Positions 12,440-12,450 of a stretch of 12,450 nt of DNA are shown piece after piece; position 1 is the stretch's first letter, and each line of letters starts with the position of its first letter. The position numbers were made by a program, and so were the translations under genes. Under the pieces are notes generated by a model. The model saw nothing but the letters and a program-made list of their open reading frames with translations, had not been told where the DNA came from and ran no database searches. The DNA comes from JAVXNW01 sp036645575 (lineage in GTDB: Bacteria; Bacillota; Clostridia; Christensenellales; Aristaeellaceae): the NCBI GenBank assembly GCA_036645575.1, contig JAVXNW010000077.1, forward strand, positions 1-12,450. Reading direction: 5' to 3'.

Positions 12440-12450
12440 AATCCCCGGTC

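Overview
The window looks like chromosomal DNA of a GC-rich, Gram-positive anaerobe of the Clostridia (Bacillota). The evidence is strong AGGAGG-type ribosome binding sites, sigma-A type promoters, a soj/spo0J-like parA-parB pair, a beta/gamma pair of a Na+-pumping decarboxylase, a TGS/uridine-kinase fusion typical of Clostridia and Thermotogae, and a YhcN/YlaJ-like lipoprotein that points to spore formation. A precise taxon cannot be read from the sequence. I see no phage, transposase, CRISPR array, tRNA or rRNA.

Layout: 1-314 is non-coding and carries a tandem duplicated, hairpin-bearing repeat. 315-2016 (minus) is the parA-parB operon. 2017-2210 is a divergent promoter region with a dyad between the two -35 boxes. 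2211-3576 (plus) encodes an OadB/GcdB-type decarboxylase beta subunit and a 51-residue OadG-like membrane peptide, closed by a strong bidirectional terminator (3598-3638). 3679-4704 (minus) is a four-module LysM protein with a proline-rich hinge and a very regular cysteine pattern. 4815-7519 (minus) is a translationally coupled pair: a cobalamin-binding/mutase-like fusion protein followed by an opine-dehydrogenase-family oxidoreductase, behind a perfect-consensus promoter. 7728-9706 (minus) is mnmA coupled by a 4-base overlap to a secreted lysozyme-like protein with a BIG2 domain, ending in a terminator. 9912-12223 (plus) holds a TGS/uridine-kinase-type nucleoside kinase and then the sporulation-type lipoprotein. 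The lipoprotein's ribosome binding site lies in the 3' arm of a terminator-like hairpin. 12224-12450 is non-coding, with a terminator and another cluster of hairpins that shares a 12-base word with the left-end repeat.

How the genes fit together: parA-parB act in chromosome segregation and, in spore formers, in sporulation control. The OadB/OadG pair would form the membrane Na+ channel of a decarboxylase pump whose catalytic and biotin subunits must lie elsewhere. The B12 fusion plus opine-dehydrogenase pair is the best candidate for an undescribed metabolic unit: a radical rearrangement coupled to an NAD(P)-dependent step on an unknown amino or keto acid. The LysM protein (no export signal, paired cysteines) and the YhcN-like lipoprotein both suggest spore-envelope roles, and both have weak sporulation-sigma-like promoter matches, but this is inference.
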